From: Rhodospirillaceae bacterium
Lineage (GTDB): Bacteria > Pseudomonadota > Alphaproteobacteria > UBA8366
DNA length: 5,177 nt
Assembly: GCA_002718015.1 (NCBI GenBank)
Contig: PBCW01000024.1
Coordinates: forward strand, 6,718 to 11,894
Direction: 5' to 3'
Part shown: positions 1 to 5,103 of the stretch, one piece after another
Layout of the letters: every line of letters begins with the position of its first letter
Numbering within the stretch: position 1 is the stretch's first letter
Program-made: the position numbers and the translations under genes
The notes under the pieces: generated by a model
Databases searched by the model: none
Told to the model about the DNA's origin: nothing
The model's input: only the letters and a program-made list of their open reading frames with translations

Positions 1-1026
1 ACGGCCCGAGCCGGAATCGAGGCCATTATGGTCTCGATCATCGAGCCGGGCGATACAGTGCTTGTTCCTATCTTCGGCCGCTTTGGGCATCTTCAGGCTG
101 AGATTGCTGGGCGCTGCGGTGCAAAAGTCGAAACTATTGAGACGGAATGGGGCACCGTGTTTTCGCCAAATCAGATCGAGGATGCTGTCAAAAAGACAGC
201 GCCCAAGTTGGTTGCAACTTGTCAGGGCGATACATCCACGACTATGGCGCAACCATTGGCTGAAATTGGCGAGATTTGTCGGAACAATGACACGCTTCTT
301 TATGTTGATGCTACGGCATCCCTTGTTGGTATGGATTTGCCGGTCGATGCTTGGAAGATTGATGCCGTTTCAGTGGGTCTTCAAAAATGTTTGTCGGGCC
401 CACCAGGTGTCGCGCCCATCACATTCAACGACCGAATTGAAAAAGTGGTTTTAAAAAGGAAACATATTGAGAAAGGTATTCGTCCGCCCGGATTTAAAAA
501 TGGATCTGGGCCTCGTATTGCTTCAAACTATTTCGACCTGCCGATGTTGATGGACTATTGGAGCGAGGCACGGTTGAATCACCATACCGAAGCAACTTCC
601 ATGTTATACGCTGCACATGAATGCGCCCGCATCGTGCTGCAATGCGGGCTTCAGGAGTCACTCGACCGGCACGCCTTGGCCAGTGAGGCGATGGTTGCCG
701 GTCTGCAAGCTATGGACCTTCAAATTTTTGGCGATGTGGAGCACAAAATGCCGAATATCACGGGGGTTTATATCCCAGACGGTGTTAATGATGATTGCGT
801 GCGCGCCGATCTTCTGAATGATTTTGGAATTGAGATCGGCACCTCATTCGGACCATTGCACGGAAAAATTTGGCGCATCGGAACGATGGGTTACAATTGC
901 CGAAAGCGTAATGTCCTTATTTGCCTAACTGCTTTGGAAGCAACGTTACGCCAGAACGGTATGACGCCGCCCGCGGGCGCCGGAGTTGAAGCTGCCATCG
1001 CGGTCTATCGCACAGCTGGGCAATAA
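1..1026 (+). CDS. pucG: PucG/HpxJ-type (S)-ureidoglycine-glyoxylate aminotransferase, 5' partial
   Basis: This is a PLP-dependent class V aminotransferase. The family member PucG/HpxJ moves the amino group of ureidoglycine to glyoxylate, giving oxalurate and glycine in the cytosol, as the last visible step of ureide breakdown. The frame is open from base 1 (TARAGIEA...), so the true start lies outside the window. About 341 residues are visible, and the family runs to about 400-415, so roughly 65-75 N-terminal residues are missing. Visible motifs are GDTVLVPIFGRFGH near the start, the PLP-ring Asp in YVDATAS (codon at 307), the Schiff-base Lys in VGLQKCLSGPPG (codon at 385) and the carboxylate-binding Arg in WRIGTMG. 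The stretch YWSEARLNHHTEATSMLY is, from memory, typical of PucG and not of serine-glyoxylate enzymes. An ATG at 28 is internal to the fold and is not the start. The gene converges on puuE. The family is secure. The exact substrate is inferred from the motif and the neighbours; alanine-glyoxylate aminotransferase is the alternative. Confidence 0.88.
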   Translation, partial: TARAGIEAIMVSIIEPGDTVLVPIFGRFGHLQAEIAGRCGAKVETIETEWGTVFSPNQIEDAVKKTAPKLVATCQGDTSTTMAQPLAEIGEICRNNDTLLYVDATASLVGMDLPVDAWKIDAVSVGLQKCLSGPPGVAPITFNDRIEKVVLKRKHIEKGIRPPGFKNGSGPRIASNYFDLPMLMDYWSEARLNHHTEATSMLYAAHECARIVLQCGLQESLDRHALASEAMVAGLQAMDLQIFGDVEHKMPNITGVYIPDGVNDDCVRADLLNDFGIEIGTSFGPLHGKIWRIGTMGYNCRKRNVLICLTALEATLRQNGMTPPAGAGVEAAIAVYRTAGQ

Positions 1027-1048
1027 ACACGACGATAGCTTTTAGTTA

Positions 1049-1240
1049 TTAGGTTAATCGGTCATGGCGCCCGATGTGTTGATCACTTTCAGCAATTTTA
1101 CATATTCGGACTTCGTAAAGTTTTTGATTAACACCATGGGCCTTAGCAAACTTCAGAGACGTTGCAAACCCGGCAAATAGGCGAGCGGCCTTTAATCGCT
1201 CCGCTAAGAGCTCTGTGTGACTATTATTTTTCTTCGGCAT
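1049..1240 (-). pseudogene. XRE/Cro-CI-like helix-turn-helix regulator remnant
   Basis: This 63-residue frame starts with MPKKNNSH, then ERLKAARLFAGF (about residues 14-25) and SLKFAKAHGVNQKLYE (28-43). These resemble the first helices of an XRE-type DNA-binding domain, in which RLKAAR..AGF..A..FA...GVN...Y is the usual pattern. After residue 43 the likeness stops. Shifting one base (from 1110 downward) gives SEYVKLLKVINTSGAMTD, stopping at 1054-1056. That resembles the end of the same domain (the usual Y.KLLKVS..WLLTG), but the recognition-helix loop of about 15 residues is missing. The simplest reading is a regulator with an internal deletion or frameshift and no surviving C-terminal domain. 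No convincing ribosome binding site precedes the ATG. It lies between the convergent ends of pucG and puuE, on the puuE strand. A genuine short HTH protein remains possible. Confidence 0.4.
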
Positions 1241-1281
1241 GGTGTTGCAATTTAATCCAGGTATTTATTAGATAAACCGGG

Positions 1282-2244
1282 TCAAGTGATGGCAGGGGCA
1301 TGATTCTCATGCCAATGCAGCGCAATATCAATGCGGCGGCATAACCAGACACGATCATGCTTTTGAATATAATCAAGGAACCGAGCGAGTGATGCAATTC
1401 GGCCAGGCCGCCCGATCAAGCGGCAATGCAACCCAATGGACATCATTTTGGGGGCAGTTTCACCTTCTTGATAAAGAGTATCAAAAGCATCTTTCAAATA
1501 TGAAAAAAACTGATCCCCAGAATTAAAACCTTGGGCAGTTGCAAACCGCATGTCGTTGTTGTCGAGCGAGTACGGTACGATTAAGTGTGGATTTCCGAAT
1601 TCGAATGACCAATAAGGCAGGTCATCGGCGTAGCTGTCAGCATCATAAAGAAATCCTCCTTCTTCAACGATCAACCGCCGTGAATTGGGGCTCGTCCGCC
1701 CCGTATACCAACCCAAAGGACGCGTTCCTGTCACACGCGTATGTATCTCTAAGGCCCTTGCCAAATGTTCAGTTTCGATATCTTCCGGCACATTTTGATA
1801 GTCGACCCAACGGTAACCATGACTTGCGATCTCCCAGTCTGATTCGACCATTGCCGAAACGGCTTCTGGGTTTCGTTCAAGTGCCATTGCCACGCCGAAG
1901 ACGGTGAGCGGTATGTCTCTATCTATGAAAAGCCGGTGTAACCGCCAAAATCCTGCCCGGCTCCCGTATTCGTAGAACGATTCCATGTTCATGTGACGCA
2001 TTTTTGGAATTGGAGCTGCGCCGATAATCTCAGAAAGGAAAGCTTCAGAGGCTTCGTCTCCATGCAAAATGCAATTCTCGCTTCCTTCTTCGTAATTAAT
2101 GACGAATTGCACCGCAATTTTAGCTCCACCAGCCCATTTAGGATTAGGGGGTTTTTCCCCATAACCAATCATGTCCCGCGGATATTGAGTTTTTGTTTGA
2201 GAATCAGTCATGTGCTTATTCTTGCGCTCTTCTGATTTTGGCAT
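1282..2244 (-). CDS. puuE: PuuE/HpxB-type allantoinase (polysaccharide-deacetylase fold)
   Basis: PuuE hydrolyses the hydantoin ring of allantoin to allantoate. It was recruited from polysaccharide deacetylases and works without the usual metal. The protein shows the family signatures in order: YPRDMIGYGEKPPNPKW (residues 21-37), VINYEEGSENCILHGD (48-63), MESFYEYGSRAGFWR (87-101), PLTVFGVAMAL (112-122), EIASHGYRWVDYQN (138-151), PLGWYTGRTSPNSRRL (176-191), NNDMRFATAQGFN (229-241) and GLHCRLIGRPGR (271-282). The ordinary deacetylase metal motifs are altered: NYEE stands where TFDD is expected, and SHGYRW has Trp in place of the second His, as expected for PuuE rather than a chitin or peptidoglycan deacetylase. 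No signal peptide is present. The ATG at 2244 has GGAG 10 bases upstream. The ATG at 2211 (MTDSQTK...) would give 309 residues, nearer the roughly 308 of the Pseudomonas enzyme, so the start is unsettled. The gene is divergent from the racemase-like gene. Confidence 0.9.
   Translation of the reverse strand: MPKSEERKNKHMTDSQTKTQYPRDMIGYGEKPPNPKWAGGAKIAVQFVINYEEGSENCILHGDEASEAFLSEIIGAAPIPKMRHMNMESFYEYGSRAGFWRLHRLFIDRDIPLTVFGVAMALERNPEAVSAMVESDWEIASHGYRWVDYQNVPEDIETEHLARALEIHTRVTGTRPLGWYTGRTSPNSRRLIVEEGGFLYDADSYADDLPYWSFEFGNPHLIVPYSLDNNDMRFATAQGFNSGDQFFSYLKDAFDTLYQEGETAPKMMSIGLHCRLIGRPGRIASLARFLDYIQKHDRVWLCRRIDIALHWHENHAPAIT
1297..1313 (-). other. Short perfect hairpin at 3' end of puuE
   Basis: GGCATGA-TTC-TCATGCC forms a 7-base-pair stem with a 3-base loop inside the last codons of puuE (the HWHENHA region). 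No T-run follows it in the direction of puuE transcription, so it does not qualify as an intrinsic terminator. It may only affect transcript 3' ends, or it may be chance. Confidence 0.25.
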
Positions 2245-2396
2245 TACCCCACCACTCCGATTATTGTCGTTGTTGGAATAAAAAAGTTATTACAATATAT
2301 TCGTAATATCCGTATGAATTTTATAGAATATCTTGAACGGGGTGACGCCGTTGAGGAATACTTGCGGTACTAGCAACCATTGATCAAGTAACATTG
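2245..2396. promoter_or_regulatory. Divergent promoter region between puuE and racemase-like gene
   Basis: This AT-rich spacer lies between two divergently transcribed genes and must carry the start signals of both unless they are read from further away. On the plus strand, TTGAAC (2333-2338) and AATACT (2357-2362), 18 bases apart, form a plausible but imperfect sigma-70 promoter for the racemase-like gene. On the minus strand the stretch around 2280-2310 (TATTGTAATAAC) could supply the puuE -10 region, with GGAG at 2255-2258 as ribosome binding site. No transcript evidence is available, and the elements were judged by eye. Confidence 0.4.
2288..2308. promoter_or_regulatory. Candidate operator, TATTAC-N9-GTAATA
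   Basis: A perfect 6-base inverted repeat (2288-2293 and 2303-2308) flanks a 9-base centre that itself contains AATATATT. It sits in the divergent spacer, where a dimeric regulator could control puuE and the racemase-like gene together. A very similar palindrome lies at 3611-3632 ahead of the amidase gene. AT-rich sequence produces such repeats by chance, so this remains a candidate. Confidence 0.35.
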
Positions 2397-3050
2397 ATGC
2401 ACATTCTCATTATTAATCCTAATACCAATCCCCTTACAACACGCCGGATTGCAGAAGTGGCTTCATCCGTAGCTATGCCGACGACGAAGATCGAGGTAAT
2501 ATCGGCACAATCCGGGATCATGGCGATTGAAAATCCCAAACAATCTACAATGGCTGCACCAATTGTTGTGCGGCTTATCGCCGAACAAGCCGAATATTAC
2601 GACGTTACGATTATTGCCGCATTTAGTGATCCTGGCCTCTTTGAGGCTCGGAAGATTACGACAAACCCAGTAATCGGCATTGCAGAATCGGCAATGCTGA
2701 AAGCTGCAGAGTTCGGCCCAAAGTTTTCTATCATCACGTTGGGCGAAAAGTTTCGCGACCTGATTAAGAATCATGCAGAGGCTTGCGGTATAGGTAATAG
2801 CCTCGCCAATATTCGGTTCCTGCCATGGAGTGTTTCTGAAGTTGGCGCAAATCAGGGCCAATATTTAGAAGCGTTTCGTTTGGAGTGTGAGCGCGCCATC
2901 GAAGAAGATGGGGCAAAGGCGATCATCATTGGTGGCGGACCTCTTTCCGGCATGGCTGTTAATATTGTCGATGAATTATCCGTCCCCGTGTTGGATGGGG
3001 TCGCCTGTGCTACCCAGCGAGCTGAAACTATTGTCATTGCAAATAATTAA
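2397..3050 (+). CDS. Asp/Glu/hydantoin racemase family protein (HpxA-like), catalytic Cys residues absent
   Basis: The family includes allantoin racemase HpxA, hydantoin racemase and aspartate/glutamate racemases, which use two cysteines for two-base proton transfer. The protein opens with MHILIINPNTNPLTTRRIA, the standard N-terminus of the hydantoin racemase branch, and its 217 residues are close to family length. Numbering from this ATG, the first signature reads IIAAFSDPGL with Ala75 where Cys normally stands (ACFGDPGL). The second reads IIIGGGPLSGMA with Gly180 at the Cys position (VLGCGGM). VPVLDGVACAT near the end is also typical. The protein has other cysteines, but none at the two catalytic positions. 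A TTG directly before the ATG, at 2394, could be read as a start; the ATG matches the family better. The ribosome binding site is weak. It lies between an allantoinase and an allantoate-type amidase, so a role with allantoin or a related hydantoin is likely, but racemase activity by the normal mechanism is doubtful. Confidence 0.85.
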   Translation: MHILIINPNTNPLTTRRIAEVASSVAMPTTKIEVISAQSGIMAIENPKQSTMAAPIVVRLIAEQAEYYDVTIIAAFSDPGLFEARKITTNPVIGIAESAMLKAAEFGPKFSIITLGEKFRDLIKNHAEACGIGNSLANIRFLPWSVSEVGANQGQYLEAFRLECERAIEEDGAKAIIIGGGPLSGMAVNIVDELSVPVLDGVACATQRAETIVIANN

Positions 3051-3056
3051 TTAGAT

Positions 3057-3064
3057 TAGAATTT
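3057..3064. repeat. Left copy of imperfect target-site duplication
   Basis: TAGAATTT directly abuts the left inverted repeat and matches TAACATTT on the right side at 6 of 8 positions. An 8-base duplication is usual for IS1595-family elements, so this fits an old insertion whose duplication has drifted. The AT-rich surroundings make a chance match possible. Confidence 0.5.
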
Positions 3065-3087
3065 GGGGCTGATGTAGCTAAGAATCT
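3065..3087 (+). repeat. Left terminal inverted repeat of the IS
   Basis: The sequence begins GGGGCTGATGTAGCTAAG. It pairs with the reverse complement of 3580-3602 at 18 of 23 positions, including an unbroken GTAGCTAAG core. The starting G-rich tract is usual for the IS1595 family. Confidence 0.8.
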
Positions 3088-3102
3088 TAAGAGGGTTCTA
3101 TC

Positions 3103-3605
3103 ATGGCTACGTTGTATACTCGGAAGAGCCGCCTTACGCGCCGTCAGGAAAGTAAGCTGATCGAGCATTTTGTTGTCGGAAGCACGGCCCGCGCCACAGC
3201 CAACGTTGTGGGTGTTCAGGCAAACACGACGATCATTCCAAACGCCAAGACAGAGACCTTGCTGCCGATATTTCGGGAATACGTGGGGCCCGACAGCATC
3301 GTCTATATGGACACGTTCGGGGTTTACAACGCGCTCGATGTCTCCGACTTCCATCATCACCGGGTCAACCACTCGAAGATCTTCGCCGACAAGCAAAATC
3401 ACATAAACGGGATCGAGACCTTCTGGAACTTGGCGAAACGCCATATGCGTAAGTGCAACGGTATCAAACCCGACAATTTTACTGGTTTCTGAAGGAGTGC
3501 GAATGGCGCTTCATCGGCGGCAACCATGCAGACCTTCTCAAGAAGCTGAAATCCTGGTGCAAACAAACAAACCAAACACTGACCCTTAGCTACTTCAGCT
3601 CCTAA
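3103..3605 (+). pseudogene. IS1595-family transposase, internal deletion plus frameshift
   Basis: The first frame (3103-3492, 129 residues) has a good ribosome binding site (GAGGG, 7 bases before the ATG). Residues 1-43 look like the N-terminal region of an IS1595 transposase (LTRRQESKLIEHFVVGSTAR..ANVVGVQANTT). Residue 44 onward jumps directly to IIPNAKTETLLPIF, which in full-length relatives lies some 75-80 residues further on. The missing part holds the DESYFGG segment with the first catalytic Asp. The rest is well preserved: DSIVYMDTF with the second Asp (residue 70), RVNHSKIFADK and HINGIETFWNLAKRHMRK with the terminal Asn/Glu. At 3477-3480 a run of four T ends the frame early. One more T would join it to FYWFLKECEWRF and on to the TAA at 3603-3605, three bases beyond the right inverted repeat. 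The product cannot be an active DDE transposase. Confidence 0.85.
3580..3602 (-). repeat. Right terminal inverted repeat of the IS
   Basis: Read on the minus strand it begins GGAGCTGAAGTAGCTAAGG, matching the left repeat at 18 of 23 positions. The end of the transposase frame overlaps it completely, as the final codons encode LTLSYFSS. Confidence 0.8.
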
Positions 3606-3610
3606 CATTT
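3603..3610. repeat. Right copy of imperfect target-site duplication
   Basis: TAACATTT immediately follows the right inverted repeat and matches the left copy TAGAATTT at 6 of 8 positions. It also supplies the TAA stop of the frameshifted transposase end. Confidence 0.5.
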
Positions 3611-3632
3611 TTATTAGGCAAAATGCTAATAA
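3611..3632. promoter_or_regulatory. Candidate operator, TTATTAG-N8-CTAATAA
   Basis: A perfect 7-base inverted repeat with an 8-base centre lies just upstream of the TATAAT at 3636-3641, over the place where a -35 element would sit. That is a normal position for a repressor site. The half-site TATTAG resembles TATTAC of the palindrome at 2288-2308, which suggests, but does not prove, one regulator for both transcripts. Confidence 0.4.
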
Positions 3633-3641
3633 TCTTATAAT
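3613..3641 (+). promoter_or_regulatory. Probable sigma-70 promoter for the M20 amidase gene
   Basis: TATAAT at 3636-3641 is a perfect -10 box about 37 bases before the GTG start at 3678. The -35 is poor: ATTAGG at 3613 or TTAGGC at 3614, 17 or 16 bases upstream. A weak -35 overlapped by a palindrome fits a regulated promoter. It lies wholly outside the IS, so the amidase can probably be transcribed despite the insertion. Confidence 0.5.
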
Positions 3642-3677
3642 CTTTATTAACAGGAAAACTTCAGCATATTTTTTTGG

Positions 3678-4970
3678 GTGAATCTTTTGGAAAACCTGCT
3701 GACCGGTAGCGAAAACTTAGAGCCCGAAATAGTCGCTGCTGTAAAAATTTTCGACGGGATGCGGGAGAAAACCACGGACCCGCCGGGCATCACCCGTCCA
3801 GCCTACGGCGAAGGCGAAAACATTGCCCATGGTTTCGTGCGTGATTTAGCGCGAGAACTTAAGCTTCAAATTACCCACGATTACGCAGGCAATTTATATA
3901 TGACCTTGCCTGGCAAAGATCGTGAAGCACCGTCAATAGTCATCGGCTCGCATATGGACAGTGTGCCCCATGGTGGCAATTACGATGGCGCTGCCGGTGT
4001 TATCATGGGAATGGCCGCCTTACACCGCCTACGCCATGAGGCTTGGCAACCAAAACAGGATATCACCGTTATGGCGATTCGGGCCGAGGAATTGGTCTGG
4101 TTTCCGAAACCCTATGTCGGCAGCCGAATGGCCTTTGGTTTATTGCCTCCGGAAGATTATGATGGCCTCAAGCGTTCGGACACGGGACGCAGCCTCGCCG
4201 ATTGCATTGCTGATCTTGGTTTCGATGTCGATGCTTTAAAGGCCGGCAAGGCGTGGCTCGATGCTAAGAAAATTCGTTATTATATTGAACCTCATATAGA
4301 GCAAGGACCAGCTTTAGTCGAAGCCGGTATGCCTGTAGGCATTGTCACCGGCATCCGCGGTAATCTGCGTTATCCATTTTGCCGTGTTGAGGGAACTTAC
4401 GGTCATGCTGGCGCCGTTCCACGGGAATATCGTTGCGATGCCGTGTTTGCTGCCGTTGAATTTTCTTCGGTTCTCGAAAAACATTGGAACGAACGAGATA
4501 TTGCCGGTACGGATTTTGTTTGCACGATGGGCGAATTTCATACGGACCCCGTGCACCACGGCATGACTAAGATTCCAGGTGAGTTGCGATTCACCATGGA
4601 TATCCGAAGCCTCGACTTCGATGTATTGCTGGATACGGATCAATATTTACGCAAAGAAGCAGCTAGAATTAGCCAGGAACGAAACGTTGCGATCGACTTG
4701 GGTGAGTTTACTGAGGCTGATCCTGCCATTATGGATAATGAATTACGCTCAATGCTTCATGAGCAAGCAAAAAACCTCGGAATTCCTGTCATGGATATTT
4801 CGAGTGGTGGCGGACATGACTGTTCCACATTTTTTATTCAAGGCATTCCCTGCGCGATGATCTTTATTCGCAACGATAAGGGGAGTCATAATGCCTACGA
4901 GGCCATGGATATTAACGATTTTGCCGATGCTACGCGCCTATTGGTTTCATTCCTAAAGACATTAGGTTAG
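3678..4970 (+). CDS. M20-family amidase, allantoate amidohydrolase/N-carbamoylase group (HpxK/AllC-like)
   Basis: This is a dinuclear-metal M20 peptidase-fold hydrolase. Relatives cleave N-carbamoyl amino acids, or allantoate to ureidoglycine. The 430-residue length is usual. Metal and catalytic positions are visible: His92 and Asp94 in SHMDSVPHGG, Asp103 in NYDGAAGV, Glu137-Glu138 in RAEELVWF, His206 in EPHIEQGP and His404 in GSHNAYEAM. SGGGHDCSTF (376-385) is also conserved. GIRGNLRYPF..VEGTYGHAGAVPR (226-249) is the dimerisation-lid and substrate-binding stretch. The usual EExxRF motif reads EELVWF here, so this is not a textbook AllC. The GTG at 3678 has no clear ribosome binding site. 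A TTG at 3687 has GGGTG 6 bases upstream and could be the real start. A broken second PuuE-like gene follows after 13 bases, suggesting an original operon. The family is sure; allantoate as substrate is inferred from the neighbours. Confidence 0.87.
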   Translation: MNLLENLLTGSENLEPEIVAAVKIFDGMREKTTDPPGITRPAYGEGENIAHGFVRDLARELKLQITHDYAGNLYMTLPGKDREAPSIVIGSHMDSVPHGGNYDGAAGVIMGMAALHRLRHEAWQPKQDITVMAIRAEELVWFPKPYVGSRMAFGLLPPEDYDGLKRSDTGRSLADCIADLGFDVDALKAGKAWLDAKKIRYYIEPHIEQGPALVEAGMPVGIVTGIRGNLRYPFCRVEGTYGHAGAVPREYRCDAVFAAVEFSSVLEKHWNERDIAGTDFVCTMGEFHTDPVHHGMTKIPGELRFTMDIRSLDFDVLLDTDQYLRKEAARISQERNVAIDLGEFTEADPAIMDNELRSMLHEQAKNLGIPVMDISSGGGHDCSTFFIQGIPCAMIFIRNDKGSHNAYEAMDINDFADATRLLVSFLKTLG

Positions 4971-4983
4971 TGGCGGGCAGAGT

Positions 4984-5103
4984 GTGACGGATCGTGATCT
5001 CATAGGGTATGGACAAAATCGTCCGGCCGTCAGTTGGTCAAACAATGCTGCGGTTGAGGTCGCCATAAAAGTGGACATTGAAATTGCCGCCTTTTCAAAA
5101 TGA
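4984..5103 (+). pseudogene. Truncated second PuuE-like gene (N-terminal fragment)
   Basis: A GTG frame of 39 residues starts MTDRDLIGYGQNRPAVSW and goes on through AAVEVAI. This lines up with the start of the PuuE protein encoded at 1282-2244 (RDMIGYGEKPPNPKW..GAKIAVQ) and is the signature N-terminus of PuuE-like deacetylases, which are about 300 residues long. The likeness fades at about base 5068 and the frame ends in TGA at 5101-5103. None of the downstream motifs (NYEEG, YEYGSRAG and so on) appears in any frame of the remaining 74 bases. It begins 13 bases after the amidase stop, the spacing of an operon gene. The fragment is therefore most likely a second paralogue cut by a rearrangement or insertion. 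A real 39-residue protein is unlikely. Confidence 0.65.

Larger units (their letters stand above)
3065..3602 (+). mobile_element. IS1595-family insertion sequence, internally deleted (538 bases)
   Basis: The element is bounded by 23-base inverted repeats and a likely 8-base target duplication, and contains a defective transposase. Its coding sequence is visibly richer in GC than the AT-rich spacers around it. Intact relatives are, from memory, about 0.7-1.1 kb, and here the transposase centre, including the first catalytic Asp region, is gone. It landed 14 bases after the racemase-like stop codon and upstream of the amidase promoter region, separating two genes of the pathway. It could move only if an intact relative elsewhere in the genome supplied transposase. 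Confidence 0.85.

Noticed and set aside
62..817. Plus-strand frames at 62-454 and 617-817
   Set aside because: They lie in another frame of the strongly conserved aminotransferase and have compositions rich in Arg, Ser and Cys with no recognisable motif.
1297..1313. Hairpin as an intrinsic terminator of puuE
   Set aside because: No T-run follows the stem on the puuE strand, and it lies within coding sequence.
1539..2235. Plus-strand frames at 1539-1907 and 1993-2235
   Set aside because: They are antisense to puuE, which carries a full set of family motifs; the translations resemble no family.
2463..3037. Minus-strand frames at 2463-2861 and 2852-3037
   Set aside because: They are antisense to the racemase-like gene and show no domain or ribosome binding site.
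3034..3608. Minus-strand frames at 3034-3444 and 3399-3608, and plus frame 3170-3406
   Set aside because: They overlap the IS transposase, whose own frame gives clear IS1595 motifs; these others are shadows.
3961..4860. Frames at 3961-4239, 4342-4566, 4579-4860 (+) and 4314-4643 (-)
   Set aside because: All lie inside the M20 amidase, whose metal ligands and motifs are complete in its own frame.
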